Shown one piece after another: positions 16,561 through 25,756 of a stretch of 64,000 bases of DNA; the first letter of the stretch is position 1, and every line of letters begins with the position of its first letter. The stretch is from an uncultured Neomegalonema sp. (GTDB lineage Bacteria > Pseudomonadota > Alphaproteobacteria > Rhodobacterales > Rhodobacteraceae), in NCBI GenBank assembly GCA_937990185.1, contig CALKBI010000024.1, positions 62,001-126,000 on the forward strand, given 5' to 3'. The notes under the pieces were generated by a model. It did not search any database and had not been told where the DNA came from. It saw nothing but the letters and a program-made list of their open reading frames with translations. The position numbers were made by a program, and so were the translations under genes.

Positions 16561-18444
16561 ATGGCTAAGGTAGACAGAAGCATGAGCATGGCGTCACGTC
16601 TTGCTGCGGCGACAGCATTGACTGGAACATTGGCGGCTTGTGACGGAGGCGTTGCTGTTCCGACTGATGTACTGGTTAATCCGTTCGGAACGGAAACCGC
16701 TGCGGAGGCTGCTGCGAAATCCCCACGGCCAGCGGCGCCGGGAAACCCGGTTTACATCGGCGGCTCACAAGCAACAAATGATGCTTTGTATCAGCAAACC
16801 TACGGCGCTCCGCTTGAGGGAAGTGGCCAAGAGATTGCTGCCACGCCGACATTCGCGGATTCAGTATATCAGGACCGGACGATTTCGAGCGCTCCTGTAC
16901 TCGATATTCCGGGTGGACCAGCCATTGATGCAGGTGGCTTGCCGCCGCTTCCACAATCTACGTTGCCGACTTTGCAGCCGGTATCGACACCTCTATCATC
17001 GGTTCCTCCGCTGTCATCGGCATTGTCATCTGTTACGCCTTTGTCGTCATCGCCAGCCTACATTCCTGAAGCAGTTGCCTATGGCCAAACCGCCATTGAA
17101 CAACAGCCTCACACACAACTGGCAACGTTGACGCCGCATGTTGCGGGTGTAGAGCATGCTTTGCCGACCCAAATCGTGCAATCGCAACCTGTCTACACAC
17201 AGCAAAGCACCTTGTTGCCGACTCAGGTCTTCACTGATGCATCGCAGACAGATGTTTCGCGCGACATAGAGCCTCTTCTTGCCGCTTTGCCGGAGGACAG
17301 TGTTCCTTATGGTTCGACTGCGAGCCACAGATACTCGGCGGCTGAAGAGGTTCAGCCTTCTTTGGCGTCGCTACCTGAGTACACACCGCTACAATATTCG
17401 GTTCCAACAGAGTTGATCGCCGAGGAGACGCAAGGGTCTGTTTATACGATTGCGGAACCTGTAGCGCCGTTGCCTTCGATTGTTGAGCCTTTGGCGACAA
17501 TCGTCGACAATCCATCATACGAACAAGCCACGCTTGAGCCGATTGAGGTTGCTTCAATCGATGGCGGTTATTTCCCGATGCCTCGCGCACGTCCCGCACA
17601 GATCGGTCCAGTTTTCCAAGAGTCTGTTGAAGTCGCTTCGATAGCTGCACCAGCTATTCAAGTGGCATCTCTTGCGCCGATCCCAAGTATTCGTCCGGCT
17701 CGTTTGACGACACCGCTGCCAAAGCGCCGCCCTGTGCAACTGGCATCTCTGTCCGGTAAAGCGATCACTGACGCACCTGCTTTGACAGAGCCGCCAGTCA
17801 TGATCCAGGTTGAGCCTGTGTTTCTTGATGAGCTGGATGCTACTGCGGAAGCCGCGCCGGAACCAAAAGTTGAGAATATAGAAACCGCTGCGCTTGATCC
17901 AAAACCAGAGCCAGTGCCTTACAAAATTCCGAAACCTCCGGTGTCCGCTGCGCCAGCCCTTCAGGCTCCCAAGGTTGCCAAACCTGAAGAACCAGAAATC
18001 GCAGTCGCGGCTCTGCAGCCGAAAGCTGTTCAGCCAAAAGTCGTTGTTGAGCCTAAAGAGACAATTTCTGACGCTCCACGTGTGGAAATTGCGCCTGATG
18101 TCGGTGACCTGAAAGAGCTGTCCGGCACGTCTTGGCGTCTGTCAAAACTTGATGGCGAAGATGTACCTGCCTCTGCAGAGTTGCACTTTGATGGCGGCAG
18201 TGGTTTTGCCGGTGGTCAGGGCATCTGTAACAACTACGGCGGCGAGTTTTCAGAAACGCTCAAGGGCGAATTTGATATGAGCAATATCTTTAGTACCGAA
18301 ACACAGTGCGAGCACTTTAGTTTAGAGAAAAAGTATATTGTTGCTCTGGAAACCGCGTCAAAATACCGGATGGTTCCCGGTTTAGGCGAGTTGACGCTCA
18401 TTGGCCCGGATGGAAAAGTGATTGCCAACTTCGAGGCTTTCTAA
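16561..18444 (+). CDS. large META-domain lipoprotein with Pro/Ser-rich stalk
   Basis: A 627-residue predicted lipoprotein: signal peptide ending LAAC with Cys27 as lipid site. Residues about 30-500 are low-complexity, rich in Pro, Ser, Ala, Gln and Glu, with three spaced P-x-P-x-x-R-P motifs (PMPRARPAQ, PIPSIRPAR, PLPKRRPVQ). The last 110 residues form a META domain (SGTSWRLSKLDGED, GGQGICNNYGGEF, FSTETQC), a fold also seen in HslJ-like heat-shock/novobiocin-resistance proteins. The design is an anchored stalk with a C-terminal cap. GAAGGAGA precedes the ATG. Role unknown; the stalk is likely to vary fast. Confidence 0.82.
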   Translation: MAKVDRSMSMASRLAAATALTGTLAACDGGVAVPTDVLVNPFGTETAAEAAAKSPRPAAPGNPVYIGGSQATNDALYQQTYGAPLEGSGQEIAATPTFADSVYQDRTISSAPVLDIPGGPAIDAGGLPPLPQSTLPTLQPVSTPLSSVPPLSSALSSVTPLSSSPAYIPEAVAYGQTAIEQQPHTQLATLTPHVAGVEHALPTQIVQSQPVYTQQSTLLPTQVFTDASQTDVSRDIEPLLAALPEDSVPYGSTASHRYSAAEEVQPSLASLPEYTPLQYSVPTELIAEETQGSVYTIAEPVAPLPSIVEPLATIVDNPSYEQATLEPIEVASIDGGYFPMPRARPAQIGPVFQESVEVASIAAPAIQVASLAPIPSIRPARLTTPLPKRRPVQLASLSGKAITDAPALTEPPVMIQVEPVFLDELDATAEAAPEPKVENIETAALDPKPEPVPYKIPKPPVSAAPALQAPKVAKPEEPEIAVAALQPKAVQPKVVVEPKETISDAPRVEIAPDVGDLKELSGTSWRLSKLDGEDVPASAELHFDGGSGFAGGQGICNNYGGEFSETLKGEFDMSNIFSTETQCEHFSLEKKYIVALETASKYRMVPGLGELTLIGPDGKVIANFEAF

Positions 18445-18464
18445 AGTATTAATGTCTTAAATTG

Positions 18465-18496
18465 CGCATTTATTTCAAATATTTGAAATAAATGCG
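18465..18496. repeat. perfect 32-bp palindrome
   Basis: CGCATTTATTTCAAAT (18465-18480) is followed directly by its exact reverse complement (18481-18496). The end unit AAATAAATGCG recurs in direct orientation at 18546-18556. It lies 20 bp after the META lipoprotein stop and about 170 bp before the PAS kinase. It could be an operator or an A/T-only hairpin; no T tract follows. Confidence 0.85.
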
Positions 18497-18664
18497 AAGG
18501 CCTAAAGACAGGCATTTAGACGTAAAATTGAAACACTGCATTTTTAAATAAATGCGATGTTTCTTGTTTTTTGAACGTTATATTGCTGCAGTATCAACAC
18601 TGTTCACGGTATATTATTGCATGCTTGATAGATCTTGATCGAAGAAATTCGGTCAGGTGGCGTC

Positions 18665-20680
18665 ATGGATGTAATGAACGAGCGAGACTTCCAAGCAGTG
18701 TCAGATGACATAACGCTGGGAACTGAAGCAAATTATTCAATACGTCAGTTAGAAGACTTACTCTCCGGAGCTGAAGCGGGGTTGGCGCTGTTTGATCGCG
18801 AACGGCGTCTGGTCTATGCGAACCCTCGTTATCTCAAGTTGTGCGGATATACGCTTGAAGAGACAAGGCCCGGAACGCGGTTGGAAGAGATGGCGCGGAT
18901 TAGCCTAGAGCGATCCGGCGTGTCAGCTGACAATATCGAAGAAATCATCGCACGCGGGATTCAACGGTTGAATTCTGCTGGAGGGTATTCTTTCCGCTAT
19001 AACGCCCCTTCGGGGCAATCAATCTATGTTCATCGCCGGATAACCGACGAACAGCAAATCGTCGAAACCGTCCGCAAAATTGCTGACGAAGAAGCGGATG
19101 CCGGGGTTGGCGAACGGCTCGCAATGATGGCCGAAGCTGCTCGGATACGGATGAGCCATGCCCTTGAAGCGATGGCTGATGGATTTGCGCTTTTTGACGC
19201 TGATGACCGCTTGCAAATCTATAATCGTCAGTACGTCGATCTCAATCCGCATATCGCCGACATCATCGCACCGGGCAAAAAATTCGAAGACATGCTCCGT
19301 ATGGGTATGTCGCGATCCGGTTATGAGACTGGCGGAGAAGACGTAGAGCACTACATTAACTGGCGGGTGAAACTTCACCAAAACCCCGGCGAGGCTCACG
19401 ATTTACTCATGAGCGATGGGCGCTGGGTGCGTATCCATGAAAAGCGAACAGCCGATGGATCGATTGTCGGTATCCGTTCGGATATTACCGAATTAAAAAA
19501 ACGGGAGAGCGAGCTACTCGCGACCTCAAACGAACTGCGCCGTTCGAATATGCATTTCAACACAGCATTGAACAACATGGTTCAAGGGCTTTGTATGTTC
19601 GACGCAAACCAAACACTGATCGTTGCCAATGACCGCTATCTGCAACTGTACGGGTTTTCGCCCGATGTGGTGAAGCCGGGTATTACGCTGCCGGAGATCA
19701 TGGAATATTCGGTCAGTATCGGAAACTACACGCGCGAAGATGCAGAACGCGCCAAGGCAGAACGCCCGGAAACAGCGCGGAATAGATCGCAAACTGTGCT
19801 CAAGCAATACCTGCGCGATGGGCGTATTATTGCGGTTCAGCACCAACCGATGCCGGATGGTGGATCAATCGCGACATATGAAGATGTCACCGAATTAGAG
19901 CGCAATGCTGAAAACCTTCAGCAGTACACCCGCAAACTGGAAGCAAGTAACCGAGAGCTTCAGGATTTCGCGTATGTCGCTTCGCATGACTTGCAAGAAC
20001 CTCTTCGCAAAATCGAGACTTTCGGGGACCGGCTCAAAAATAAATACGCGGATGAGCTACCCGATAATGCGACCGTTTATATTGAACGGATGCAAAATGC
20101 GACGGGCCGGATGCGGTTGCTCATCAATGACCTGCTCAATTACTCGCGGATTACGACTAAGGCAAAACCATTTGCCGAACTTGATCTGAATGCAGTCGTG
20201 GCCGGCGTTTTGTCAGACCTTCAAATTCGTATTGAAGAGGCCGGGGCAACTGTCAATTTCAATGACCTGCACACCATCGAAGCAGATGACACGCAAATGA
20301 GGCAGTTGCTTCAAAACCTGATTGGAAATGCACTCAAGTTCCAGCGCGAAGGTGTGGCTCCCGTTGTTACTGTTTCGTCTCGTTTGATTGAGGGTGATTT
20401 CGTGTCCGGTATTCCTGACATGATTGAGTTGTCGATTGCCGATAACGGAATTGGTTTTGATAACCGATATAAAGATCAGATCTTTACGATCTTCCAGCGT
20501 CTCCATGGTCGTAATGATTATGAGGGTACAGGAATTGGTCTAGCGACTTGTCGCAAAATCGTCGAGCGCCACGGTGGTGAAATCGATGCGAACGGCGTCG
20601 AGGGCGAAGGCGCGACCTTCACTGCGACGTTGCGGATGAAGCACAAACAAATTGAAAATATTGATGAGGGGCACGAGTAA
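18665..20680 (+). CDS. three-PAS-domain sensor histidine kinase (soluble)
   Basis: A 671-residue kinase with no membrane segment. Three PAS-type domains follow each other (about 30-150, 165-280, 290-405; each opens with a GLALFD/GFALFD/GLCMFD-like strand), then a HisKA domain with phospho-accepting His441 in ASHDLQEPLRKI and an ATPase domain with NLIGNALKFQ, IADNGIGFD and GTGIGLATC. The ASHDLQEPL form is that of phytochrome-like kinases paired with Rcp1-type receivers, and one follows 2 bp later. ATG 18665 follows AGGTGG; an upstream TTG is less likely. The signal is presumably cytoplasmic (redox, light or ligand), not readable here. Confidence 0.92.
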   Translation: MDVMNERDFQAVSDDITLGTEANYSIRQLEDLLSGAEAGLALFDRERRLVYANPRYLKLCGYTLEETRPGTRLEEMARISLERSGVSADNIEEIIARGIQRLNSAGGYSFRYNAPSGQSIYVHRRITDEQQIVETVRKIADEEADAGVGERLAMMAEAARIRMSHALEAMADGFALFDADDRLQIYNRQYVDLNPHIADIIAPGKKFEDMLRMGMSRSGYETGGEDVEHYINWRVKLHQNPGEAHDLLMSDGRWVRIHEKRTADGSIVGIRSDITELKKRESELLATSNELRRSNMHFNTALNNMVQGLCMFDANQTLIVANDRYLQLYGFSPDVVKPGITLPEIMEYSVSIGNYTREDAERAKAERPETARNRSQTVLKQYLRDGRIIAVQHQPMPDGGSIATYEDVTELERNAENLQQYTRKLEASNRELQDFAYVASHDLQEPLRKIETFGDRLKNKYADELPDNATVYIERMQNATGRMRLLINDLLNYSRITTKAKPFAELDLNAVVAGVLSDLQIRIEEAGATVNFNDLHTIEADDTQMRQLLQNLIGNALKFQREGVAPVVTVSSRLIEGDFVSGIPDMIELSIADNGIGFDNRYKDQIFTIFQRLHGRNDYEGTGIGLATCRKIVERHGGEIDANGVEGEGATFTATLRMKHKQIENIDEGHE

Positions 20681-20682
20681 TC

Positions 20683-21150
20683 ATGGCGCGTGACGGTACA
20701 CCAATTACGATTTTAGTCGCTGACGATGACGCAGATGATCGGATGCTAATCGAAGACGCTTTTGAAGAAAGCTGTCTACAAAACCCGCTTCATTTTGTCG
20801 AAGATGGAGAGCAGTTATTGCAATATCTTCGCAGAGAAGGTGACTTTGAAAAGCTGCGCGATGAACCATATCCGGGTGTCATTCTGCTTGATTTGAATAT
20901 GCCTAAAATGTGCGGACGTACCGCGCTTGGTAAAATCAAAGAAGACGTGAACCTGTGCCGCATTCCCGTGATCATCCTCACGACGTCGAAGGCGGAAGAA
21001 GATATACTGCGGACATATGGTCTCGGTGTCAGTTCATTTATCACGAAGCCGGTGACGTTCGACAGATTGGTCGAAGTCGTGAAGACGATCGGCGCTTACT
21101 GGATTGAGATTGTTGCGCTTCCACCTGAATGTACGACGAACGCTGCTTAG
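20683..21150 (+). CDS. Rcp1-like single-domain response regulator
   Basis: A 155-residue stand-alone receiver domain. Acidic pocket DDDADD (14-19), phospho-acceptor Asp70 in LLDLNMPKMCG, Thr at ILTTSKAEED and Lys122 in FITKPVTF are all in place. The long loop between strands (EKLRDEPYPG) is typical of Rcp1-type regulators that serve phytochrome-like kinases. It has no output domain, so it must act through protein contact or as a phosphate relay. Starts 2 bp after the kinase stop, so the two are translationally linked. Confidence 0.93.
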   Translation: MARDGTPITILVADDDADDRMLIEDAFEESCLQNPLHFVEDGEQLLQYLRREGDFEKLRDEPYPGVILLDLNMPKMCGRTALGKIKEDVNLCRIPVIILTTSKAEEDILRTYGLGVSSFITKPVTFDRLVEVVKTIGAYWIEIVALPPECTTNAA

Positions 21151-21162
21151 AGGCTATACCTG

Positions 21163-22641
21163 ATGGCAGATGTATGGACCATACTTCTCGTCGAGGATGA
21201 CGAGGATGACTACTTGATCACGCGCGAATTTCTTGAGGAAATTCCGGGGCGAAAAGTAGATCTTCGCTGGGTCGACAATTATGAAGAAGGCATGGAGTTG
21301 ATCAATGCTGGCGGGCTAGATATCTGCCTAGTTGATTACCGAATTGGTGGCCACACCGGGCTGGAATTTCTCGCCAACGTTAAAGCCAGCGGAATTCAAG
21401 TCCCAATGGTTCTGTTGACCGGTGTTGGTCAGCGAGACATCGACGTTGCTGCGACCGAGGCCGGGGCCGCTGACTTTTTAGATAAGTCGGAACTCAGCTC
21501 AACGACATTGGATCGCACGGTCCGTTACGCAATCGCAAATGCGGCTTCGATGACGGCATTGGCTGAGAAGACCGACTTCCTCGAAACAACCCTCGAAAAT
21601 ACCGGAGCGGGGATTGCTGCTTTCGATGCGGGTGGAACATTAACGATGTCGAACAAGTTGTTCGCCACGTTTATAGACCGCCTTGAGTCAAACTTTCTAC
21701 GCAATGAACCCAAAGTCACGCTTGAGAAGCTTGCTGCGTTATTAAAGGTTGATCTTTCAGAGACGGCTTCAGTGACCTGTCCGGCTGGGCATGTTTTTGA
21801 AGTGCGCTTAAATGTTGTTCCTTCGGGTGGCGCGGTTGTTTTCGTCCTCGATATCACTGAGCAGAAAGCTCATGAAGAAACAATGATTCAGGCTCGCAAT
21901 GATGCGCAAGCCGCAAGTCGCGCAAAATCGGCGTTCCTTTCAAATATCTCTCATGAGCTTCGCACACCTTTGCACAGCATCATTGGATATTCGGACCTTA
22001 TCTTGTCTGAAACCGATGCTCTCAATCCAAAAGATTGCGCAGGGCAGATTCATGAGAGCGGGATGCACCTGTTGTCTTTGATTGAATCCGTGCTTTCATA
22101 TTCAAAATTGGAGTCCGGCGAATATTCTTGCAATGTCGAACGCATTTTTGAACTAGACGGACTGATCAAAGCCGCAGTCGCCAAAGTCGCAAGCGCGGCC
22201 TCGCGCCGAAGCGTAACGATTGAAACGGCCATTGATCCACAGATCATCAGCCTTTTCGGAGATCAGATCGCGTTACGCCAAATTATCGTTAATCTGCTCA
22301 GTAATGCGGTTGAGTTTTCGCATGAGGGCGACACTGTTACGGTATCGCTTCATGGTCTTGAAAACGGGGCGGTTTCCCTTTGTGTCCGCGATCAAGGCGT
22401 GGGAATGGACCCTGAAAAAGTCGACAACATTTTTACTCCTTTCGTCCAACTGGATGACTCTTTGGATCGAAGTCATGAGGGTACTGGCCTGGGCCTGCCA
22501 ATCGTTAATGCCTTGGCAAGACATCACAACGCTAGTGTGCGCGTCGAGACAGCAATCGGCGATGGAACTGCGGTATTTGTGACTTTCCCTCAATCAAGTG
22601 CCGATATGCAGCCGCTTGGAACACAGCAGGTGGGCACATGA
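21163..22641 (+). CDS. receiver-PAS-histidine kinase hybrid
   Basis: A 492-residue soluble hybrid kinase: an N-terminal receiver with Asp58 (LVDYRIGG) and Lys108, a PAS-like domain at about 130-235, HisKA with His264 (ISHELRTPLHS) and an ATPase domain (NLLSNAVEFS, VRDQGVGMDP, GTGLGLPIV). The receiver-first order suggests that phosphate arriving from the upstream kinase/receiver pair tunes its kinase activity. It lies 12 bp after the Rcp1-like gene, making a three-gene signalling operon. No DNA-binding domain occurs in any of the three, so the final target is unknown. Confidence 0.92.
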   Translation: MADVWTILLVEDDEDDYLITREFLEEIPGRKVDLRWVDNYEEGMELINAGGLDICLVDYRIGGHTGLEFLANVKASGIQVPMVLLTGVGQRDIDVAATEAGAADFLDKSELSSTTLDRTVRYAIANAASMTALAEKTDFLETTLENTGAGIAAFDAGGTLTMSNKLFATFIDRLESNFLRNEPKVTLEKLAALLKVDLSETASVTCPAGHVFEVRLNVVPSGGAVVFVLDITEQKAHEETMIQARNDAQAASRAKSAFLSNISHELRTPLHSIIGYSDLILSETDALNPKDCAGQIHESGMHLLSLIESVLSYSKLESGEYSCNVERIFELDGLIKAAVAKVASAASRRSVTIETAIDPQIISLFGDQIALRQIIVNLLSNAVEFSHEGDTVTVSLHGLENGAVSLCVRDQGVGMDPEKVDNIFTPFVQLDDSLDRSHEGTGLGLPIVNALARHHNASVRVETAIGDGTAVFVTFPQSSADMQPLGTQQVGT

Positions 22642-22850
22642 TGGATCGCTTTAATATGCCAATGATGGGCCATCAGATAGTTACGGGTGTTCAGGATATA
22701 GACCCTCGGGTGCTTTCAATTTTAATATCAACACTTTGTAGCAAAACTCTTTCTGCTGCTCTTCAAGTTTTACCTTATTTCAATGGGAACCGAGTAATGT
22801 TTGACCTTCGGGTTTCTCGTACGCACGCTGGACAATTATCATGGACTTAA
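22638..22850 (+). CDS. doubtful small ORF bridging two genes
   Basis: A 70-codon frame whose ATG overlaps the hybrid kinase stop (ATGA) and whose end overlaps the start of the next gene by 10 bp. The predicted peptide shows no domain, signal peptide or clear ribosome-binding site. It could be a coupling leader for the downstream gene, which itself lacks a good ribosome-binding site, or just chance. Low confidence. Confidence 0.2.
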   Translation: MMDRFNMPMMGHQIVTGVQDIDPRVLSILISTLCSKTLSAALQVLPYFNGNRVMFDLRVSRTHAGQLSWT

Positions 22851-24088
22851 TCGCAGCTGGCGAGCACAAACGCGCCCAAGATGATCGTCGCATGCTTCCG
22901 CGTGCCGAAAACGGCCAACGCGAGTCTGATCGTGCGGAACGTGAATTGATCACTAAAGAGGCGGAAAAAAAGCTTGGTAATGGTGAGTCTGGTGTAAAAT
23001 ACGTTTTACTTATGGCGATGTTATTCCTGATTGGATTGACAGGCATTTACAGCGCAAACAAGAATCTCGCACCTGTTCTGAACGATGATGAAAAGATTGA
23101 AAGTGTTGGTAAGACTCTGGCATCCGGCAAGAGCTATCTGACGTATGATCTGAATATCGAAACGCGCCTGCTGAAGCGGTCTTTGATCGAGGGTCTTTCC
23201 GAGGTTCCTGAATTGGCAATTCTTGGAGCGAGTCATTGGCAAGAAGCGCCAGCGTCACTTGCTGGTAATGTGAAAGCATTTAACTCGCACGTTCACCGCG
23301 ATTATTTCGAGGACATTCTCGGTGTCTCGAATATGTTCGTGCGTGTCGGCAAGCTGCCAAAGAAAATGATCATCACGATCAGAGACAACCAATTCAAGCC
23401 ATTCCATAAGCGGACAGACTGGCTTTGGGTTCCGATCATGAAAGATTATCAGGAGATGGCAACGCGCCTGAACCTGCCGGTCATGGATTACTATCCAAAC
23501 GGTCTAACGCCGCAGGTGAGACAAAAGATTTCACTGCCGCTGCTGAAGGCGAATGTCGAGCGCTATCTTCAGGCTCCTATTGCGCCTCACGCTTCGGATC
23601 TGAAAGTTCATCCGACTTTGGATACTTTGCACCCTGACGGGTCGATCACTTGGTCGACGCTGCATCAGCAAGCATTTACGCCAGAGCGCGCTCGCGCAGA
23701 AGCGTTGTCACATGCTTATGCACAGCGTCCGAATGCACCAGGAATTGATCCTGTTGGTCGCCAATCTGTTGATGCGATGCTTGCTTTCCTGAAAGATCAA
23801 GGCGTCAAAGTCTACCTCGCGCATCCACCGTTTAATCCAATCTATTGGGAAGCGGTTCAAGGCTCGCCTTACATGGACGGTATCGAAGATATTCGCAACA
23901 TGACCCGTGAGTGGAGTGCGAAATACGATATGCCGATCATTGGCGGTTTCGACCCTGCGAAAACGGGTTGCACATCAGATATGTACATTGACGGCGAGCA
24001 CTCAAACTCGGTCTGTCTCGGTAAAATCATTAAACAGTTTCTCGTGCTCGACAAGGTTGAGCAGCTGACGGCATTGAAGGGATCATAG
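22841..24088 (+). CDS. SGNH-type membrane-anchored protein, MBOAT partner (AlgJ/DltD-like role)
   Basis: A 415-residue protein with a charged cytoplasmic N-terminus (1-52), one membrane helix (53-70) and a large periplasmic domain. Two pieces of an SGNH hydrolase/transferase site are visible: Ser131 in LAILGASHW (block I, with GAS for GDS) and Asp384-x-x-His387 in DGEHSN (block V). Such proteins occur next to MBOAT acyltransferases and finish the transfer of acyl groups in the periplasm, as AlgJ/AlgX do for alginate and DltD does for teichoic acid. The MBOAT gene begins 3 bp later. The start is not certain: ATG 22841 has only a weak GGA upstream. Confidence 0.78.
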   Translation: MDLIAAGEHKRAQDDRRMLPRAENGQRESDRAERELITKEAEKKLGNGESGVKYVLLMAMLFLIGLTGIYSANKNLAPVLNDDEKIESVGKTLASGKSYLTYDLNIETRLLKRSLIEGLSEVPELAILGASHWQEAPASLAGNVKAFNSHVHRDYFEDILGVSNMFVRVGKLPKKMIITIRDNQFKPFHKRTDWLWVPIMKDYQEMATRLNLPVMDYYPNGLTPQVRQKISLPLLKANVERYLQAPIAPHASDLKVHPTLDTLHPDGSITWSTLHQQAFTPERARAEALSHAYAQRPNAPGIDPVGRQSVDAMLAFLKDQGVKVYLAHPPFNPIYWEAVQGSPYMDGIEDIRNMTREWSAKYDMPIIGGFDPAKTGCTSDMYIDGEHSNSVCLGKIIKQFLVLDKVEQLTALKGS

Positions 24089-24091
24089 TCG

Positions 24092-25609
24092 ATGGCTTTC
24101 AATACGTTCCAATTTATTCTTGTCTTCCTGCCACTGGTGTATTTGGGCTTTCTGGCCGTACATCGCTTGATGGGGTGGGGTGCAGTATACCCTTACCTCG
24201 CGATTGCATCGCTGGTCTTCTATGCGCAATTCAGCCCGTTGCTTGCTGCAATTCTTGTTGTGTCTGTCGTTCTAAACTTTTTAGCGGCGAACGTTATCCG
24301 GGGAATGCGTGAAAAAGGAAAACCTTCCGGGTGGATGACAGCATTTGCCGTTGCGGCAAACATCTTCGCGCTGGGTTACTTCAAGTACACGAACTTCTTC
24401 ATCGATATTGCTAATTCTGTTGGAGGAACAGGCTTTTCACATCTGAACATCATTGTTCCTGTGGGCGTCTCGTTCTTTACCTTCACGCAAATCGGCTTCT
24501 TGCTGGAAAGCAATTCTGGTCAAGCGGGCAAAGTGGGTTTTGCAAAGTATTCGTTGTTCGCCACTTTCTTCCCTGTGGTGACTGCTGGTCCACTTTTGCT
24601 TCAACGCGAAATTTTCCCGCAAATGGAAAACAAGCAAGGTCCGGCTTTCTCGACGGCGGCGTTGTCGGTTGGTCTAACGATGTTCGGCATTGGCCTTTTC
24701 AAAAAGGTCATCTTAGCAGACTCGATTGCGCCTTATGCTGACTCTGCCTTTGATGGTGTTGCTCTGGGTGCGGGCATCGATATGCTCAATGCTTGGATGG
24801 GGTCGCTGGCATACACGCTGCAACTCTATTTCGATTTCTCGGGCTATTCTGACATGGCGGTCGGGTTAGGGTATATCTTTGGCCTTAAGCTGCCATTGAA
24901 CTTCAACTCGCCTTTCAAAGCGACGAGCATCTCGGATTTCTGGCGTCGCTGGCACATGACGATGACGCGGTTCTTCACGACGTATCTTTATACGCCAATG
25001 GCAATGACCAACACGCGTAGAGCGGTACATGGCCAATACAGTCCTTTCCACCGCTGGTTAACGGCCAGTGCAGTGCCGGTGACATATACTTTCGTTCTTG
25101 CTGGTATCTGGCATGGCGCAGGGTGGACGTTCGTTGCTTATGGTTTGCTGCATGGCTTGGCTTTGGCTGTAAACCACGGATGGCGTCACTTCCAAATGGG
25201 CGATGTTGGCCGCGAAGTTGGCTGGTTCCTGACGATGATGGTCGTTGTGGTTGGCCTTGTTATCTTCCGCGCTCCTGACTTGTCGGTAGCGGGCACAATG
25301 CTCACGAGCATGTTTGGTCTGAACTCTTTATTTGGAGAGGCGCAAACCATCGATATGGTCTCGCTTGATGTCTATTCGACACTGGCAATGATCGGCGTTC
25401 TCGGTGCAATCGTGATGTCCGCGCCAAACAGCCAGGAAATCCTTCGGACGCATTGGGTAAGCTGTGACGACGAAGAAACTGTTTCGGACAGCGCAAGTGT
25501 CATCAGATGGCAACCGACCGCTGTTTGGGCACTGATTGCCGCTGTGATGCTGGTGCTGGCGTTTACGTCGCTCGGCGATAATGGAAACTTCCTCTACTAC
25601 AAATTTTAG
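24092..25609 (+). CDS. MBOAT-family O-acyltransferase (AlgI/DltB-like)
   Basis: A 505-residue inner-membrane protein with about ten or more helices. The MBOAT catalytic His is His341 in GIWHGAGWTF, with the second His354 in LLHGLAL; the family blocks YFDFSGYSDMAVGLG and DFWRRWH (282-288) are intact, and the C-terminus ends in aromatic NFLYYKF as DltB/AlgI proteins do. The family passes acyl groups from a cytoplasmic donor (a carrier protein for DltB) to an extracytoplasmic acceptor. It follows the SGNH gene by 3 bp and precedes a ligase and carrier protein, which points to an aminoacyl donor. Confidence 0.93.
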   Translation: MAFNTFQFILVFLPLVYLGFLAVHRLMGWGAVYPYLAIASLVFYAQFSPLLAAILVVSVVLNFLAANVIRGMREKGKPSGWMTAFAVAANIFALGYFKYTNFFIDIANSVGGTGFSHLNIIVPVGVSFFTFTQIGFLLESNSGQAGKVGFAKYSLFATFFPVVTAGPLLLQREIFPQMENKQGPAFSTAALSVGLTMFGIGLFKKVILADSIAPYADSAFDGVALGAGIDMLNAWMGSLAYTLQLYFDFSGYSDMAVGLGYIFGLKLPLNFNSPFKATSISDFWRRWHMTMTRFFTTYLYTPMAMTNTRRAVHGQYSPFHRWLTASAVPVTYTFVLAGIWHGAGWTFVAYGLLHGLALAVNHGWRHFQMGDVGREVGWFLTMMVVVVGLVIFRAPDLSVAGTMLTSMFGLNSLFGEAQTIDMVSLDVYSTLAMIGVLGAIVMSAPNSQEILRTHWVSCDDEETVSDSASVIRWQPTAVWALIAAVMLVLAFTSLGDNGNFLYYKF

Positions 25610-25756
25610 AGGATTTGGGACTGAACTGGGACGCGCGCAACGGGACAATTGAGCGCGCACTGTAGCGAAGACTGTTCCGCCGTTTGGTGTGCGGGGCAGG
25701 GGAACAAGCGTCATGGCAACGGGACATTGCTGTGACGACTTATAAGGGGGACTAAG

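Noticed and set aside
16981-17080. Tandem repeat or CRISPR-like pattern (TCATCGG/CTGTCATC repeats)
   Set aside because: It is Ser/Pro/Leu low-complexity coding sequence within the META lipoprotein, with no regular spacer length.
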